A stretch of 64,000 nucleotides of DNA. Origin: Betaproteobacteria bacterium. Lineage in GTDB: Bacteria > Pseudomonadota > Gammaproteobacteria > Burkholderiales > Ga0077523. Under the pieces are notes generated by a model. It made no database searches. It saw only the letters and a program-made list of their open reading frames with translations, and was not told the origin of the DNA. Shown piece after piece: positions 36,074 through 44,973 of the stretch (position 1 is the first letter of the stretch; the number at the start of each line of letters is the position of its first letter). The stretch spans positions 1-64,000 of the forward strand of contig WGLR01000024.1 of assembly GCA_016125475.1 (NCBI GenBank), given 5' to 3'. A program made the translations under genes and the position numbers.

Positions 36074-37222
36074 ATGAACACGCAATACGACTTCGACTCC
36101 CGCATCGACCGCAGCGGCACGTGGAGCCTCAAGTGGGACCGGTACGCCGGCCGTGACGTGATCCCCATGTGGGTGGCTGACATGGACTTCCGGTCGCCAC
36201 CGGAGATCGTGGACGCCCTGCGTGCCCGCGTGGACCACGGCGTGTTCGGATACGTCGAACCCGGACCGGAACTCACCGCGGCCATCATCGAGCGGATCGA
36301 CTCGGCCTACGGCTGGCGCCCCAGGCCGGAGTGGTTCGTGTGGCTGCCCGGTCTGGTATCCGGGCTGAACGTCGTCTGCCGTGCGCTGGGCGAATCCGGC
36401 GACGACGTGCTGACGGGCGTGCCGATCTATCCACCGTTTCTCTCGGCACCCTCGAATAGCGACCGCCGGTGCGTACGGGTGCCGCTCATGCAGGACGGGG
36501 ACGGTGCCTGGCACTTCCCCGCCGCGAGCCTCGAGGCTGCCGTCACGCCGCGCAGCCGGCTCTTCCTGCTGTGCAACCCCCACAATCCCGTCGGACGCGC
36601 CTATTCTCGCGAGGAACTCCTCGCGCTGGCGGACGTCTGTGTGCGCCACGACCTCGTGATCTGCTCGGACGAGATCCACTGCGGACTCGTGCTCGACGAG
36701 GACCGGCGGCACATCCCGATCGCGTCCCTGAGCGAGGAAATCGCGGCGCGCACCGTCACGCTGATGGCCGCCTCGAAGACCTTCAACCTGCCCGGCCTCG
36801 GCACGGCGTTCGCGATCGTGCCCGATCGTGCGCTGCGCGACCGGATGACGCGCGTGATGAAGGGCATCGTTCACCGGCCGATGACCATCGGCCTCTGGGG
36901 GACCCTCGCGGCCTACCGCGACGGGGAGCCCTGGCGCGAGGCGCTCGTGCGCTATCTCCGGAGCAACCGGGACCTCGTCGAGGCCCGCGTCGCGCAGTGG
37001 CCCGGATTCCGCGTCACGCACGCCGAGGCGACCTATCTCGCATGGATCGACTGTCGCGAGAGCAGTCTCGAACGACCCGCGAGCGCGTTCGAGGCCGGAG
37101 GCGTCGGCGTCTACGACGGCGCGGACTTCGGCACGCCCGGCTTCGTGCGACTGAACTTCGCGTGCCCGCGCGAGATGCTCCTCGAGGCGCTCGACCGCAT
37201 GGAGCGCGTCGCGAACGCCTGA
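36074..37222 (+). CDS. MalY/PatB-type PLP-dependent C-S lyase
   Basis: 382 residues, fold-type I aminotransferase family. N-terminal SLKWDRYAGRDVIPMWVADMDF, NPHNPVGRAYSREEL, ICSDEIHCGLVLD and the PLP lysine in AASKTFNLPGLGTAF (about residue 234) are the PatB/MalY signatures. Such enzymes cleave cystathionine or other cysteine S-conjugates to a thiol, pyruvate and ammonia. No methionine biosynthesis gene is adjacent. Starts 97 bases after mfd. Confidence 0.92.
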   Translation: MNTQYDFDSRIDRSGTWSLKWDRYAGRDVIPMWVADMDFRSPPEIVDALRARVDHGVFGYVEPGPELTAAIIERIDSAYGWRPRPEWFVWLPGLVSGLNVVCRALGESGDDVLTGVPIYPPFLSAPSNSDRRCVRVPLMQDGDGAWHFPAASLEAAVTPRSRLFLLCNPHNPVGRAYSREELLALADVCVRHDLVICSDEIHCGLVLDEDRRHIPIASLSEEIAARTVTLMAASKTFNLPGLGTAFAIVPDRALRDRMTRVMKGIVHRPMTIGLWGTLAAYRDGEPWREALVRYLRSNRDLVEARVAQWPGFRVTHAEATYLAWIDCRESSLERPASAFEAGGVGVYDGADFGTPGFVRLNFACPREMLLEALDRMERVANA

Positions 37223-37246
37223 GTGCGTGACGCGCCAGGCGCGGGA

Positions 37247-37267
37247 CACTTGTGAACCGGACAAGTG
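37247..37267. repeat. inverted repeat in the spacer before the zinc-ribbon gene
   Basis: CACTTGT and ACAAGTG are perfect 7-base arms around a 7-base loop, 24 bases after the preceding stop. No T-run follows. It could be a weak terminator for the C-S lyase gene or a regulator site for the zinc-ribbon gene. Confidence 0.35.
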
Positions 37268-37426
37268 CCCCCAAATGCGGGAAAGGGTGTAATTTCGGTG
37301 TCCCGGGTCTGCCCGCCGTAACGTGCGCGTGGCGGACCGGGATTCGTGAAACGCCTTCGACCGCGGGGCTCCGGTGCCGGCGGCCCGACGGAAGCGAGAC
37401 CATCCAGGAAGAGGGAGCACGCGACG

Positions 37427-37939
37427 ATGAGTGAGTCGAACACGGACGACCTGAAAGCCAAGATCGAATCGCAGTACGACCGGTTCGCGGAGAAGTTCAC
37501 CGCGCTGTACGAGAGCAGCCAGGAAAAGGGCCGCGAAGCCATGGAGCGCACGCTCGAGCGGACTCGCGAACAGCTCACCGCGGCGGGCGAGATGAGCGCC
37601 GAGCAGGGCGAGAAGTTCAAGGCCTATCTCAAACGGGATCTCGAACAGTCGCTCGACGACATGCACCGCCTCGGCGAGGAAGCCCGCGAACGGTTCAATC
37701 CGTCGCGGCTGAGCGCCGGCGCGCTCGCGAGTCTCTCGATGCTGCTCCAGTCCGCAGGCAAGGGCCTCGACTTCCTGAGTCGCAAGACACAGGAGGCCCT
37801 CACCTACCACACGGGCGAGGTCACGAGCGCGGGCACGCTCACGTGCATCAAGTGCAACCGCGAGGTACACATGACCAAGACGGGCCACGTCCCGCCCTGC
37901 CCGGCCTGTCACGGCACGGAATTCAGGAAGAGTTACTGA
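37427..37939 (+). CDS. zinc-ribbon protein of DUF1451 (YbeL) family
   Basis: 170 residues. A long acidic helical N-terminal half (QYDRFAEKFTALYESSQEKGREAMERTLERTREQL) precedes a C-terminal zinc ribbon CIKC...CPAC with YHTGEVTSAGTLTCIKC and HVPPCPACHGTEFRK. This is the DUF1451 layout. Function unknown. GGGAG lies 9 bases before ATG 37427; the upstream frame to 37346 has no conserved residues. Confidence 0.88.
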   Translation: MSESNTDDLKAKIESQYDRFAEKFTALYESSQEKGREAMERTLERTREQLTAAGEMSAEQGEKFKAYLKRDLEQSLDDMHRLGEEARERFNPSRLSAGALASLSMLLQSAGKGLDFLSRKTQEALTYHTGEVTSAGTLTCIKCNREVHMTKTGHVPPCPACHGTEFRKSY

Positions 37940-38011
37940 CCCTGACCTGACGGCGTCCGGTGGCGGCCCGCGCGGCTGGCACCGGACACGCCACGAGGTC
38001 CTCGCCCAGCG

Positions 38012-40114
38012 TCAGAACCGCGCGGACACGGAGAAGCGCAGCTGCCGCGGCTCGACCGGATGGAACACCCGGTCCTGGACACCGTCACCGCCGCCGACCG
38101 CGGGGCACGCCGGTGCGACGCCCACCTCGTTCCGGAGACAGGAGCCGTAGTAGTAGGTGATGTCGTCGGCCTTCGTGCCGAACAGGTTCAGCACGTCCAG
38201 GTACACGCGCACGTTCTTCTCCACGAGATAGCCGACCCGCAGATTCGATATGGTCGTGCCGGCGGAACGCTGCGAGTTGTCCTCGACGAGCGGGCGCGGG
38301 CCGAAATGCCTGACCTGGAGGGCGCCGAACCAGGGCCCGAGATCCTCAACGGTAAGCCCGAGCGTCGCGACACGTTCCACGGCGCCGGGGATCCGGTCGC
38401 CGGCGGGATTGTCGCGAAACCTGGCACGGGTGATCGCGAGTTCCGCGTCGACGAACAGCCAGTCGAACGGACGCGCGTAGCTGGTCCACTCGATGCCACG
38501 CCGGATGCTCGGGAAGCTGGCCTCCGTCGTGCCCGCGTCACCCACGAACAGAAGCTCCGAATCCTGCCTGAGTTCCCAGAGCGCAAGCGAACTCTGCACG
38601 TGGGGAACGAGTTCGGTGCGCAGGCCGACCTCGCTGCCGCGGGTTCGCACGAGCGGGTTGACGGGGGCCACCGCCACCGCTGTGTTCTTCGGGTCCACCC
38701 GGATGACGGTGCCCCGCGCATCGTTGCTGTGGAAGCCGTAGCCCGTGTTCACGAAATACTCGGTCCTGTCCCACGGACCGAAGATCAGTGACAGTTTCGG
38801 TGAAACGAGGTGGTCGCTGCGCTTGCCCGAGTTCGCGGCGATGTTGCTGGCGACGTCGAACCGGTAGTGGTCCGCCCGCAGTCCGGCCAGTGTGCGGAAC
38901 CACGAATTCCACTGCGCAGCGTTCTGCGCATAGAGCCCGACACTCATCTGCCGTACCTTGTCCTCCCGCGTGGTACCGATGATCGTGCGCGCCTGCGTGT
39001 CGTAGAGCGCGACAGGCCCGATGTCGTCGAAGCGCGACTGCACGCCCACCGTCGTGACACTGTCCGTACCGAACAGCGGCATCTCGAACATGTAGTGCGG
39101 ATTGAAGCCGTAGACAGTGCGGTTGTCGCTCTGCTGGAACTGGTCGCCCCGGACGGGGTCGTTCCGGAAGTACGTGAAGTCCGACCAGAGGTCCAGCCGG
39201 TAGTTGATCAGGTAGGCGTCGACGTTCAGTGTGCCGCGCCCCATGGCCTGGCGACCCGAGAAGGACGCACTGTACCGGCTGGTGCGTCCGCCGTCCGTCG
39301 GATCGAGCGAGCCGAAGCGACCCACGAGCCCCTGATCGACGGCACGTTGCGGAATCTGGTCGGTGGCATCCCACTTCGCGTCGTAGGCCATCGCGGTCAG
39401 ACTGAAGCCCGACGTTTCCGACCCCTGGCTGAGACGCAACACCGCGTTCAGCTTGCGCAGATTCTCCGGCCTGTCCCACGGGCCGTCGTTGCCCGTCGCC
39501 TCGAATGCGTAGAGCAGGTGCCCGTCCCCAACGTCGGAAGAGTTCGCGAAGACGCCACGCCGGTACCGGTTGGAACCGAGCGTCACGGTGGCGATGCCCT
39601 GCGGGATCGAATCGAAGTAATGGATGCGCGCCACGCCCGCGGACGAGAAATCCCCTTCCTCCGCGTAATAGGGGCCCTTCCGGAAATTCACGCGGGAGAC
39701 GAGTTCGGGAATCATGAAGTTGATGTCCGCGTAACCCTGCCCGTGCCCGTGCGTGGGCATGTTCACGGGCATGCCGTCCACCCAGATCGCGAAGTCGGTG
39801 CCGTGATCGAGGTTGTAGCCGCGCAGGTAGTACTGGTTCGCCTTGCCGTCGCCGCTGTGCTGCGTGACGATCATCCCCGGCACGAGTTCGATGACCTCGC
39901 CGGTCCGCAGGAGCGGGCGGCTCTCGATCCGTGCGGACGTCACCGCGCCTTCGCTCGCCGCGTCGGAGGTCCCGATGCCGGTTTCGTAGTGGCCGATGAC
40001 GCTGACCGTCGGGGCCTGCACCTCATCGTGCGCGAGGGCCGCCGCGCAGGCCATCGCCGCCCACGCCCCGCACATCGAGCGGGCGAGCGCTCCCCCGCGC
40101 GCGAACTTCACCAT
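38012..40114 (-). CDS. TonB-dependent receptor, probable nickel/cobalt chelate uptake
   Basis: 700 residues. Signal peptide (AAMACAAALAHD), plug domain (GEVIELVPGMIVTQHSGDG, YYLRGYNLDHGTDFAIWVDG) and a 22-strand barrel ending in the aromatic residue of FSVSARF. The plug carries a His-rich loop MPTHGHGQGYAD. Gene is divergent from nikR with a NikR-like operator between them, so nickel-repressed uptake of a nickel complex is the best inference. Receptors of this subtype have been predicted to be NikR-controlled in proteobacteria. GGGGAG 6 bases before the ATG. The inner-membrane transporter is not in the window. Confidence 0.9.
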   Translation of the reverse strand: MVKFARGGALARSMCGAWAAMACAAALAHDEVQAPTVSVIGHYETGIGTSDAASEGAVTSARIESRPLLRTGEVIELVPGMIVTQHSGDGKANQYYLRGYNLDHGTDFAIWVDGMPVNMPTHGHGQGYADINFMIPELVSRVNFRKGPYYAEEGDFSSAGVARIHYFDSIPQGIATVTLGSNRYRRGVFANSSDVGDGHLLYAFEATGNDGPWDRPENLRKLNAVLRLSQGSETSGFSLTAMAYDAKWDATDQIPQRAVDQGLVGRFGSLDPTDGGRTSRYSASFSGRQAMGRGTLNVDAYLINYRLDLWSDFTYFRNDPVRGDQFQQSDNRTVYGFNPHYMFEMPLFGTDSVTTVGVQSRFDDIGPVALYDTQARTIIGTTREDKVRQMSVGLYAQNAAQWNSWFRTLAGLRADHYRFDVASNIAANSGKRSDHLVSPKLSLIFGPWDRTEYFVNTGYGFHSNDARGTVIRVDPKNTAVAVAPVNPLVRTRGSEVGLRTELVPHVQSSLALWELRQDSELLFVGDAGTTEASFPSIRRGIEWTSYARPFDWLFVDAELAITRARFRDNPAGDRIPGAVERVATLGLTVEDLGPWFGALQVRHFGPRPLVEDNSQRSAGTTISNLRVGYLVEKNVRVYLDVLNLFGTKADDITYYYGSCLRNEVGVAPACPAVGGGDGVQDRVFHPVEPRQLRFSVSARF

Positions 40115-40183
40115 CGTCGTCTCCCCGTCCGGAATTCGCTGCGCACCGCACGCAGCGGGGCGCGGCGGGCCATTCTGAGAATT

Positions 40184-40210
40184 GTGTGAAAACTAATCGA
40201 TTCATCATAC
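40184..40210. promoter_or_regulatory. NikR-like operator
   Basis: GTGTGA (40184-40189) and TCATAC (40205-40210) match the two halves of the E. coli NikR site GTATGA-N16-TCATAC with one substitution; the spacing here is 15. It lies 70 bases upstream of the TonB receptor start and 114 before nikR, suited to control both. Confidence 0.7.
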
Positions 40211-40323
40211 ACAGCTTCGGCGCAAAATCGCAATCGGGAGAACGCACTGACAATGCGCGGGAAGACACCTGCGGCGGCCGCGGCCGGGCGGGTGGAACCG
40301 CGCCAGAACTTCGGCACGCCACC

Positions 40324-40827
40324 ATGGAACGATTCACGATCTCGCTCAGCGAGGAACTCGCCCGGGACTTCGACGCACTCATCGCACGCAAGGGGTACCA
40401 GAACCGCTCCGAGGCCGTGCGCGACATGCTGCGGACGATGCTGAGCCAGGAAACCCTCGACCGCGAGGAAGCGCCCTTCTGCATCGCGGCTTTGAGCTAC
40501 GTGTACGATCACCACGCGCGGGATCTGGCGGAGCGTCTCACCGCCCTGCAGCACGACCACCACGACCTCGTGCTTTCGAGCATGCACGTGCATCTGGACC
40601 ACGACAATTGTCTGGAGACCGTCATGCTCCGGGGGCCGACGAAGGCCGTGCAGGCCTTCGCGAATGCGCTCGTGGCCGAACCCCAGGTTCGCCACGGCAG
40701 GCTCAACCTCGTGCCGGTCGACGTGGACATGCGCCAGCACGCCCACGACCACGCCACGCCCAACACACGGAAGGCGATCGGCGACTCCGTCCGGTACGAA
40801 CACGTCCACGCCCGTCCGCGGCGGTAG
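40324..40827 (+). CDS. nikR: nickel-responsive regulator NikR
   Basis: 167 residues. A ribbon-helix-helix (ERFTISLSEELARDFDALIARKGYQNRSEAVRDMLR) is followed by the ACT-like nickel domain: HDHHDLVLSSMHVHLDHDNCLE supplies the His-His-His-Cys site known in E. coli NikR. A His-rich C-terminal tail (QHAHDHATPN) extends beyond the usual end by about 25 residues and could bind more metal. ATG 40324; no strong ribosome site. Divergent from the receptor it probably represses. Confidence 0.96.
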   Translation: MERFTISLSEELARDFDALIARKGYQNRSEAVRDMLRTMLSQETLDREEAPFCIAALSYVYDHHARDLAERLTALQHDHHDLVLSSMHVHLDHDNCLETVMLRGPTKAVQAFANALVAEPQVRHGRLNLVPVDVDMRQHAHDHATPNTRKAIGDSVRYEHVHARPRR

Positions 40828-40948
40828 CGCTCCAGTCGCTGCACCCGACACGTACAATCCCGGTCCTGTCGACGGGTCGCAACGGCGCGGTCCGCCAGTG
40901 GGCGCCGCCCGCGAACGACTTTCTCCAACCACACACCCAAGACGACAC

Positions 40949-42097
40949 ATGACCACAGGACAACCGCTGCTCTTCTCTCCCCTCGAACTGCGTGGCATCA
41001 CGCTGAAGAACCGCATCGTCATCTCGCCCATGTGCCAGTACAGCGCGAAGGACGGGATCGCGAACGACTGGCACCTCGTCCATCTCGGCAAGCTCGCGGA
41101 AGGCGGCGCCGGCATGGTCTATTCCGAGGCCGTCGCGGTCGACCCGCACGGCCGCATCACGCACGGTGACCTCGGACTCTGGTCCGACGACCAGATCGCC
41201 CCGTTGCGTCGCATCACGGACTTCATGCGCGCGCAGCGCTGCGTGCCGGCCATCCAGCTCGCGCACGCGGGGCGCAAGGCGTCGATGCAGCGTCCCTGGC
41301 ACGGCAACGGCCCGCTCGACGATTCGGACCGCGCCCGCGGCGAGGACGTCTGGCCGATCGTCGCGCCGAGCGAACTGCCGATGGACGAGGGGTGGCTGCA
41401 GCCGCACGCGCTCACGCGCGAGGAGATCTCCGCGCTGAGGGCCCGGTGGCGCAGTGCCGCCGCACGCGCGATCGCGGCAGGCTTCGACGTCGTCGAAGTG
41501 CACGGTGCACACGGTTATCTGCTCCACGAATTCCTGTCCCCGCTCTCGAACAGGCGGGAGGACGAGTACGGCGGTCCGTTCGAGAACCGCATCCGGCTGG
41601 CGCTGGAGATCGCGCAGGACGTGCGCGAGGTGTGGCCCGCGGATCGCCCCGTCATGTTCCGGATCTCGTCCGTGGACGGCGTCGAAGGAGGGTGGACGAT
41701 CGAGGACTCCGTCGAACTCGCGAAGCGCCTCGCGGCGGTCGGCGTGGACGTCATCGACTGCTCGTCGGGTGGCCTCATGGGCTCGGCCACCGCAGCCCGG
41801 GTGAAGCGTCATCCGGGCTTCCAGGTCGGCTTCGCCTCGTCGGTGCGCAATCAGGCCAGTGTGCGCACGATGGCCGTGGGCCTGATTCTCGAGGCACGGC
41901 AGGCCGAGGAAATTCTCCGCAACGGGGACGCGGACCTGATCGCGATCGGACGCGAGGCGCTCCACAACCCCAACTGGCCTCTGCACGCCCAGGCGGAACT
42001 CGGCGTCGGCAACGCGTTTGCGGACTGGCCGGAGCAGTACGGCTGGTGGCTCGACAAGCGTCAGAAGAGTCTCGCGGCCGACACGTCCCACCGCTGA
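40949..42097 (+). CDS. Old Yellow Enzyme family NADH:flavin oxidoreductase
   Basis: 382 residues, FMN TIM barrel. FSPLELRGITLKNRIVISPMCQYSA puts a Cys and Tyr at the positions typical of the YqjM/XenA subclass; EVHGAHGYLLHEFLSP and SNRREDEYGGPFENRIRL are barrel landmarks. These enzymes reduce activated C=C bonds in enones, nitroesters or nitroaromatics with NAD(P)H. Monocistronic in appearance; a long hairpin follows the stop. Confidence 0.94.
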   Translation: MTTGQPLLFSPLELRGITLKNRIVISPMCQYSAKDGIANDWHLVHLGKLAEGGAGMVYSEAVAVDPHGRITHGDLGLWSDDQIAPLRRITDFMRAQRCVPAIQLAHAGRKASMQRPWHGNGPLDDSDRARGEDVWPIVAPSELPMDEGWLQPHALTREEISALRARWRSAAARAIAAGFDVVEVHGAHGYLLHEFLSPLSNRREDEYGGPFENRIRLALEIAQDVREVWPADRPVMFRISSVDGVEGGWTIEDSVELAKRLAAVGVDVIDCSSGGLMGSATAARVKRHPGFQVGFASSVRNQASVRTMAVGLILEARQAEEILRNGDADLIAIGREALHNPNWPLHAQAELGVGNAFADWPEQYGWWLDKRQKSLAADTSHR

Positions 42098-42100
42098 GAT

Positions 42101-42138
42101 CCGGCACCGCCGCGCGTGCACACGTGCGGCGGTGCCGG
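42101..42138. terminator. long hairpin between convergent OYE and cytochrome genes
   Basis: Arms of 18 bases (42101-42118 and 42121-42138) pair with one G-T wobble around a 2-base centre. Placed 4 bases after the OYE stop and 12 bases from the cytochrome stop on the other strand, it can serve both transcripts, although no T-run follows on either side. Confidence 0.6.
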
Positions 42139-42149
42139 CCCGGCCGGGC

Positions 42150-42575
42150 TCAGAGTTCTCCGGCCTCCTTCTTCTTCTGCTGCGAACGCAGGTAGACCAC
42201 GATCGCGGCAATCTCTTCCTTAGAGTACATGCTGCCGAAGGCGCCCATCGGGGTGCCCGTAACACCGTTCGTGATGTTGCGCACGAGGTCGGAGTCCTTG
42301 TTGCCGTGCTTGTATCGCCCGCAGATCAGGCACGGACCGCGACCGCCCTTGCCGCCACTGCCGTGGCAGAAGCCGCCGCACTTCTCCCCGAAGCGCGTCT
42401 TGCCGAGTTCTATCGCGGCCGCGTCGCCCAGAGGAAGTCCGATGTCGTGGATCTGTTCCTCCTCGTCAGCCCACGCCCCTGGCGCCACTGCACCGAGGCC
42501 CCAGATGCCGAGCAGCACCGCGACGACCACTCCGATCAGCCCGCCCCTTCCCTGTCCTCCCTTTCTCGCTCCCAT
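42150..42575 (-). CDS. c-type cytochrome with CX3CH heme motif and extra CxxC
   Basis: 141 residues. N-terminal signal (GVVVAVLLGIWGLGAVAPGAWADE). The only heme-type motif is KCGGFCHG, a Cys-x3-Cys-His rather than Cys-x2-Cys-His, followed closely by CLICGRYKHG with a second cysteine pair. The rest is class I cytochrome-like: a Met ligand candidate in GVTGTPMGAFGSMYSKEEIAAIVVYLRS. I recall four-cysteine cytochromes of similar layout annotated near methanol and other quinoprotein dehydrogenases; that link is memory, not search. Ribosome site GGAG 8 bases before the ATG is strong. Confidence 0.8.
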   Translation of the reverse strand: MGARKGGQGRGGLIGVVVAVLLGIWGLGAVAPGAWADEEEQIHDIGLPLGDAAAIELGKTRFGEKCGGFCHGSGGKGGRGPCLICGRYKHGNKDSDLVRNITNGVTGTPMGAFGSMYSKEEIAAIVVYLRSQQKKKEAGEL

Positions 42576-42662
42576 CGCTTCAGCTCCTTTGCATTTTTCA
42601 GGTGACCCAACATCGACAAAACCGCGCCGTCCTGCCTCGTCGGGCAGGATCGGGCACAGAAA

Positions 42663-43199
42663 TCAGTTCAGCACGCGCGGGACTTCCGCAGAGTCTTCCG
42701 GCGCCTCGACCTTCGGGAGCTCGAGGGTCATGTCCCATTCGGCCTTCCCGACGGCCTGCTGCACCAGCTTCATGAGGCCGTGAAGCAACGTCTCGCTGAG
42801 GGTGAGGTGGGCCCCCTGCCCCTCCGTCGGAAGGAGCGCGAGGAGCGTGCGACCGTCCGGTTCGCGACGCGCCTGGATGCGCGTGACCAGCAGCGGCACG
42901 CCGCCGAGCGGCTGCGTTCGCGGCGGGGCCGACGGTGTCTCCGGTTCGGTGCGCGAGAACCGGACCTCCCGCAGGGCCTTCTCGTGCTGGAACTGGAGTA
43001 CCGCGGTGCGCGCCTCGGGCGTCGTCTGCAGCTGGACCTCGGGCCTGAACTCCGCCATCCGGACCATCGCCATCCAGAAACGCTTCACGCACCGCCGTGT
43101 GAGCCAGAGCCGCACCTCGGCGCCACCATCGATCAGGACCAGCATCAGCAGCCGGTCCTGCTCCATGTCGAATTCGATCCGGATGCGTTCCAGTTTCAA
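42663..43199 (-). CDS. hypothetical protein, unknown family
   Basis: 178 residues, soluble, no signal peptide. Begins with TTG at 43199 (KLERIRIEFDMEQDRLLMLVLID), with GGGAG 9 bases upstream. It looks like a beta-rich N-terminal part (EVRLWLTRRCVKRFW), a Pro-containing linker and a second part ending KAEWDMTLELPKVEAPED. I do not recognise it. It precedes the cytochrome gene on the same strand by 87 bases, so the two could share a transcript. Codon pattern looks like its neighbours and the frame is clean, so I believe it is real. Confidence 0.65.
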   Translation of the reverse strand: MKLERIRIEFDMEQDRLLMLVLIDGGAEVRLWLTRRCVKRFWMAMVRMAEFRPEVQLQTTPEARTAVLQFQHEKALREVRFSRTEPETPSAPPRTQPLGGVPLLVTRIQARREPDGRTLLALLPTEGQGAHLTLSETLLHGLMKLVQQAVGKAEWDMTLELPKVEAPEDSAEVPRVLN

Positions 43200-43284
43200 G
43201 TTCGGCCACTCCCGGGCGGACGTCCGCCGTGCGCGTCATGATAGCCCCGTCCCCGCGGCTGCGTGCGGCCGGCCGTACCGGCGC

Positions 43285-44172
43285 TCACGCGAGTCCCGCG
43301 TCCTCGCGTGCGCCGTGCGCGATCGCCGTCCAGTCGTAGTCGCCGCGACCCTTCGCCATCGCGGAGAGCAGACGGTCGCGCAGCAGGCTCGCGAGCGGCA
43401 TCGGCATCTCGGCGCGCTCCGCGGCCCCGAGGATCAGGCGCAGGTCCTTGAGTCCGAGACGGAGCAGGAACGCGGCCTCGTCGTGACGGTCAGCCGCGAT
43501 CGTCGGGCTGTAGCTCCGGAACACCGGCGCATCGAACAGCGTCGACACGAAGAACGAGGCGACGGCCTCCCGCGAGAGCCCGTGCTTCTCTGCGAGCGTG
43601 TACCCCTCGCCCATGACCTCGATCAGCGACGCGATCATGAAATTGCCGACCAGCTTGACGACGTTGGCACTCACCGGATCCGTCCCGAAGTCCTCGTGCC
43701 GCTGGCACACGGCAGCCAGCACGGGTTCGGCGCGCCGCTTGGCGGCGACCTCCCCGGACATGCACACCCAGAGCTTCCCGGCTTGCGCGACCGCCGGCCG
43801 CCCGAACACCGGCGCGGCGACGTACTGGTTGCCGTGTTCACGATGCCAGTCGGCGAGGTGCCGGCTCGTCGCCGGCGCGATCGTCTCCATCGCGATATGC
43901 AGGCCACCGGGCCCCAGTCGCCTGCCGAAGCCGTGCTCGCCCGCCGTGGTCTCCGTGAGCACCGCGTCGTCCGCGAGCATCGTGACCACGATGCCGCCGG
44001 GCGTGGCGGCCTCGCCCGGCGTCTTCGCCACCCGCGCGCCCGCCGCGGCGAGCGACCGCGTGGCGTCCGAGGAACGGTTCCAGACCGTCAGCGCGAAGCC
44101 GGCGTCGAGCAGGTTCTTCGCCATGGCCGAGCCCATGCGGCCCAGCCCGAGAATCGCAATATCCTGTTGCAC
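43285..44172 (-). CDS. beta-hydroxyacid dehydrogenase (HIBADH/GLYR family)
   Basis: 295 residues. Rossmann motif DIAILGLGRMGSAMAKNLLDAG, substrate segment APVFGRPAVAQAGKLWVC, and catalytic Lys in NVVKLVGNFMIASLIEVMGEG. Family members reduce or oxidise 3-hydroxyisobutyrate, tartronate semialdehyde, glyoxylate or succinic semialdehyde. The GTG at 44172 has GGAG 7 bases upstream and places the Rossmann motif at the extreme N terminus as usual; the long frame to 44292 is rejected. Confidence 0.92.
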   Translation of the reverse strand: MQQDIAILGLGRMGSAMAKNLLDAGFALTVWNRSSDATRSLAAAGARVAKTPGEAATPGGIVVTMLADDAVLTETTAGEHGFGRRLGPGGLHIAMETIAPATSRHLADWHREHGNQYVAAPVFGRPAVAQAGKLWVCMSGEVAAKRRAEPVLAAVCQRHEDFGTDPVSANVVKLVGNFMIASLIEVMGEGYTLAEKHGLSREAVASFFVSTLFDAPVFRSYSPTIAADRHDEAAFLLRLGLKDLRLILGAAERAEMPMPLASLLRDRLLSAMAKGRGDYDWTAIAHGAREDAGLA

Positions 44173-44282
44173 GTGAAATCTCCCGAAATTCGATGCGTTC
44201 ACCCGCCGCGCGACGCGGCACGACCGTGTCCGGAAGGTACACTGTTTTCGTGAACAAGCCGCGAACCTGCCAGGCAACCGAC

Positions 44283-44828
44283 ATGCTCCCATTCCCGTCC
44301 CGTTCCGGCGGCCTCAGGCCCCGCGCCGCGAGCCTTCTGATCCTCGCCGGATGTCTCGCCGGCGCCGGGTGCAGTTCGGACCGCAAGGTCGTGGATGCCT
44401 ACACGCACCAGGCCGCGGTCGCCGAGACCGGCGATCGTTCGACCGATGCGGAGGCCTTCTACCGGTCCGCGCTGGAGCGCGCCCGCGCATTGGGCGCCCT
44501 GGAACAGGCGACAGCCGCGTTCAACCTCGGTCGTTTCTACCGCGAGGCCGGGCGTTTCGGCGAAGCGGTCGCCCCGCTGCGCGAAGCGGCCGGACTCGCG
44601 CCTCCCTCGGGCGACGGCGCCCTTCTGATCACGCGCAGCGACGTGGAGCTCGCGAAGGCCCTCGCGGCGCTGAACCGCTGGGCCGAGGGCACCGACGCCC
44701 TGCGAACGGCCGCGAGCGGCGTGTCGGCCCTCTCGCCTTCCGAGCAGGCCGACGTGCGCGAGCTCGTGGCTGTCTACCGGATCCGGCTGAAGGAACTCGG
44801 CCTGGACGCCTCGGGACTGCCCGAGTGA
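44283..44828 (+). CDS. TPR-like lipoprotein
   Basis: 181 residues. Lipobox CLAGAGCSS after a hydrophobic segment (ASLLILAGCLAGAG). The body is TPR-like: AEAFYRSALERARALGALEQATAAFNLGRFYREAGRFGEAVAPLREAAGL. Unknown role; may be a periplasmic adaptor. Divergent from the dehydrogenase gene with a 110-base spacer. The next gene, an M50 protease, follows after 145 bases. Confidence 0.78.
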   Translation: MLPFPSRSGGLRPRAASLLILAGCLAGAGCSSDRKVVDAYTHQAAVAETGDRSTDAEAFYRSALERARALGALEQATAAFNLGRFYREAGRFGEAVAPLREAAGLAPPSGDGALLITRSDVELAKALAALNRWAEGTDALRTAASGVSALSPSEQADVRELVAVYRIRLKELGLDASGLPE

Positions 44829-44973
44829 CGCCGTACGCCAGCGACCATGAACGGGAGCAGTCTCCATTGAACGCGTGCCAGTCGTCGTGTCCGTCCCCGC
44901 TCCGCCACACGCGCGTCGGGTCCGTCCGTCACGCCCTCGCTGTCCCTGCCTGTCGGCGGGCGGCATCGCCAGG

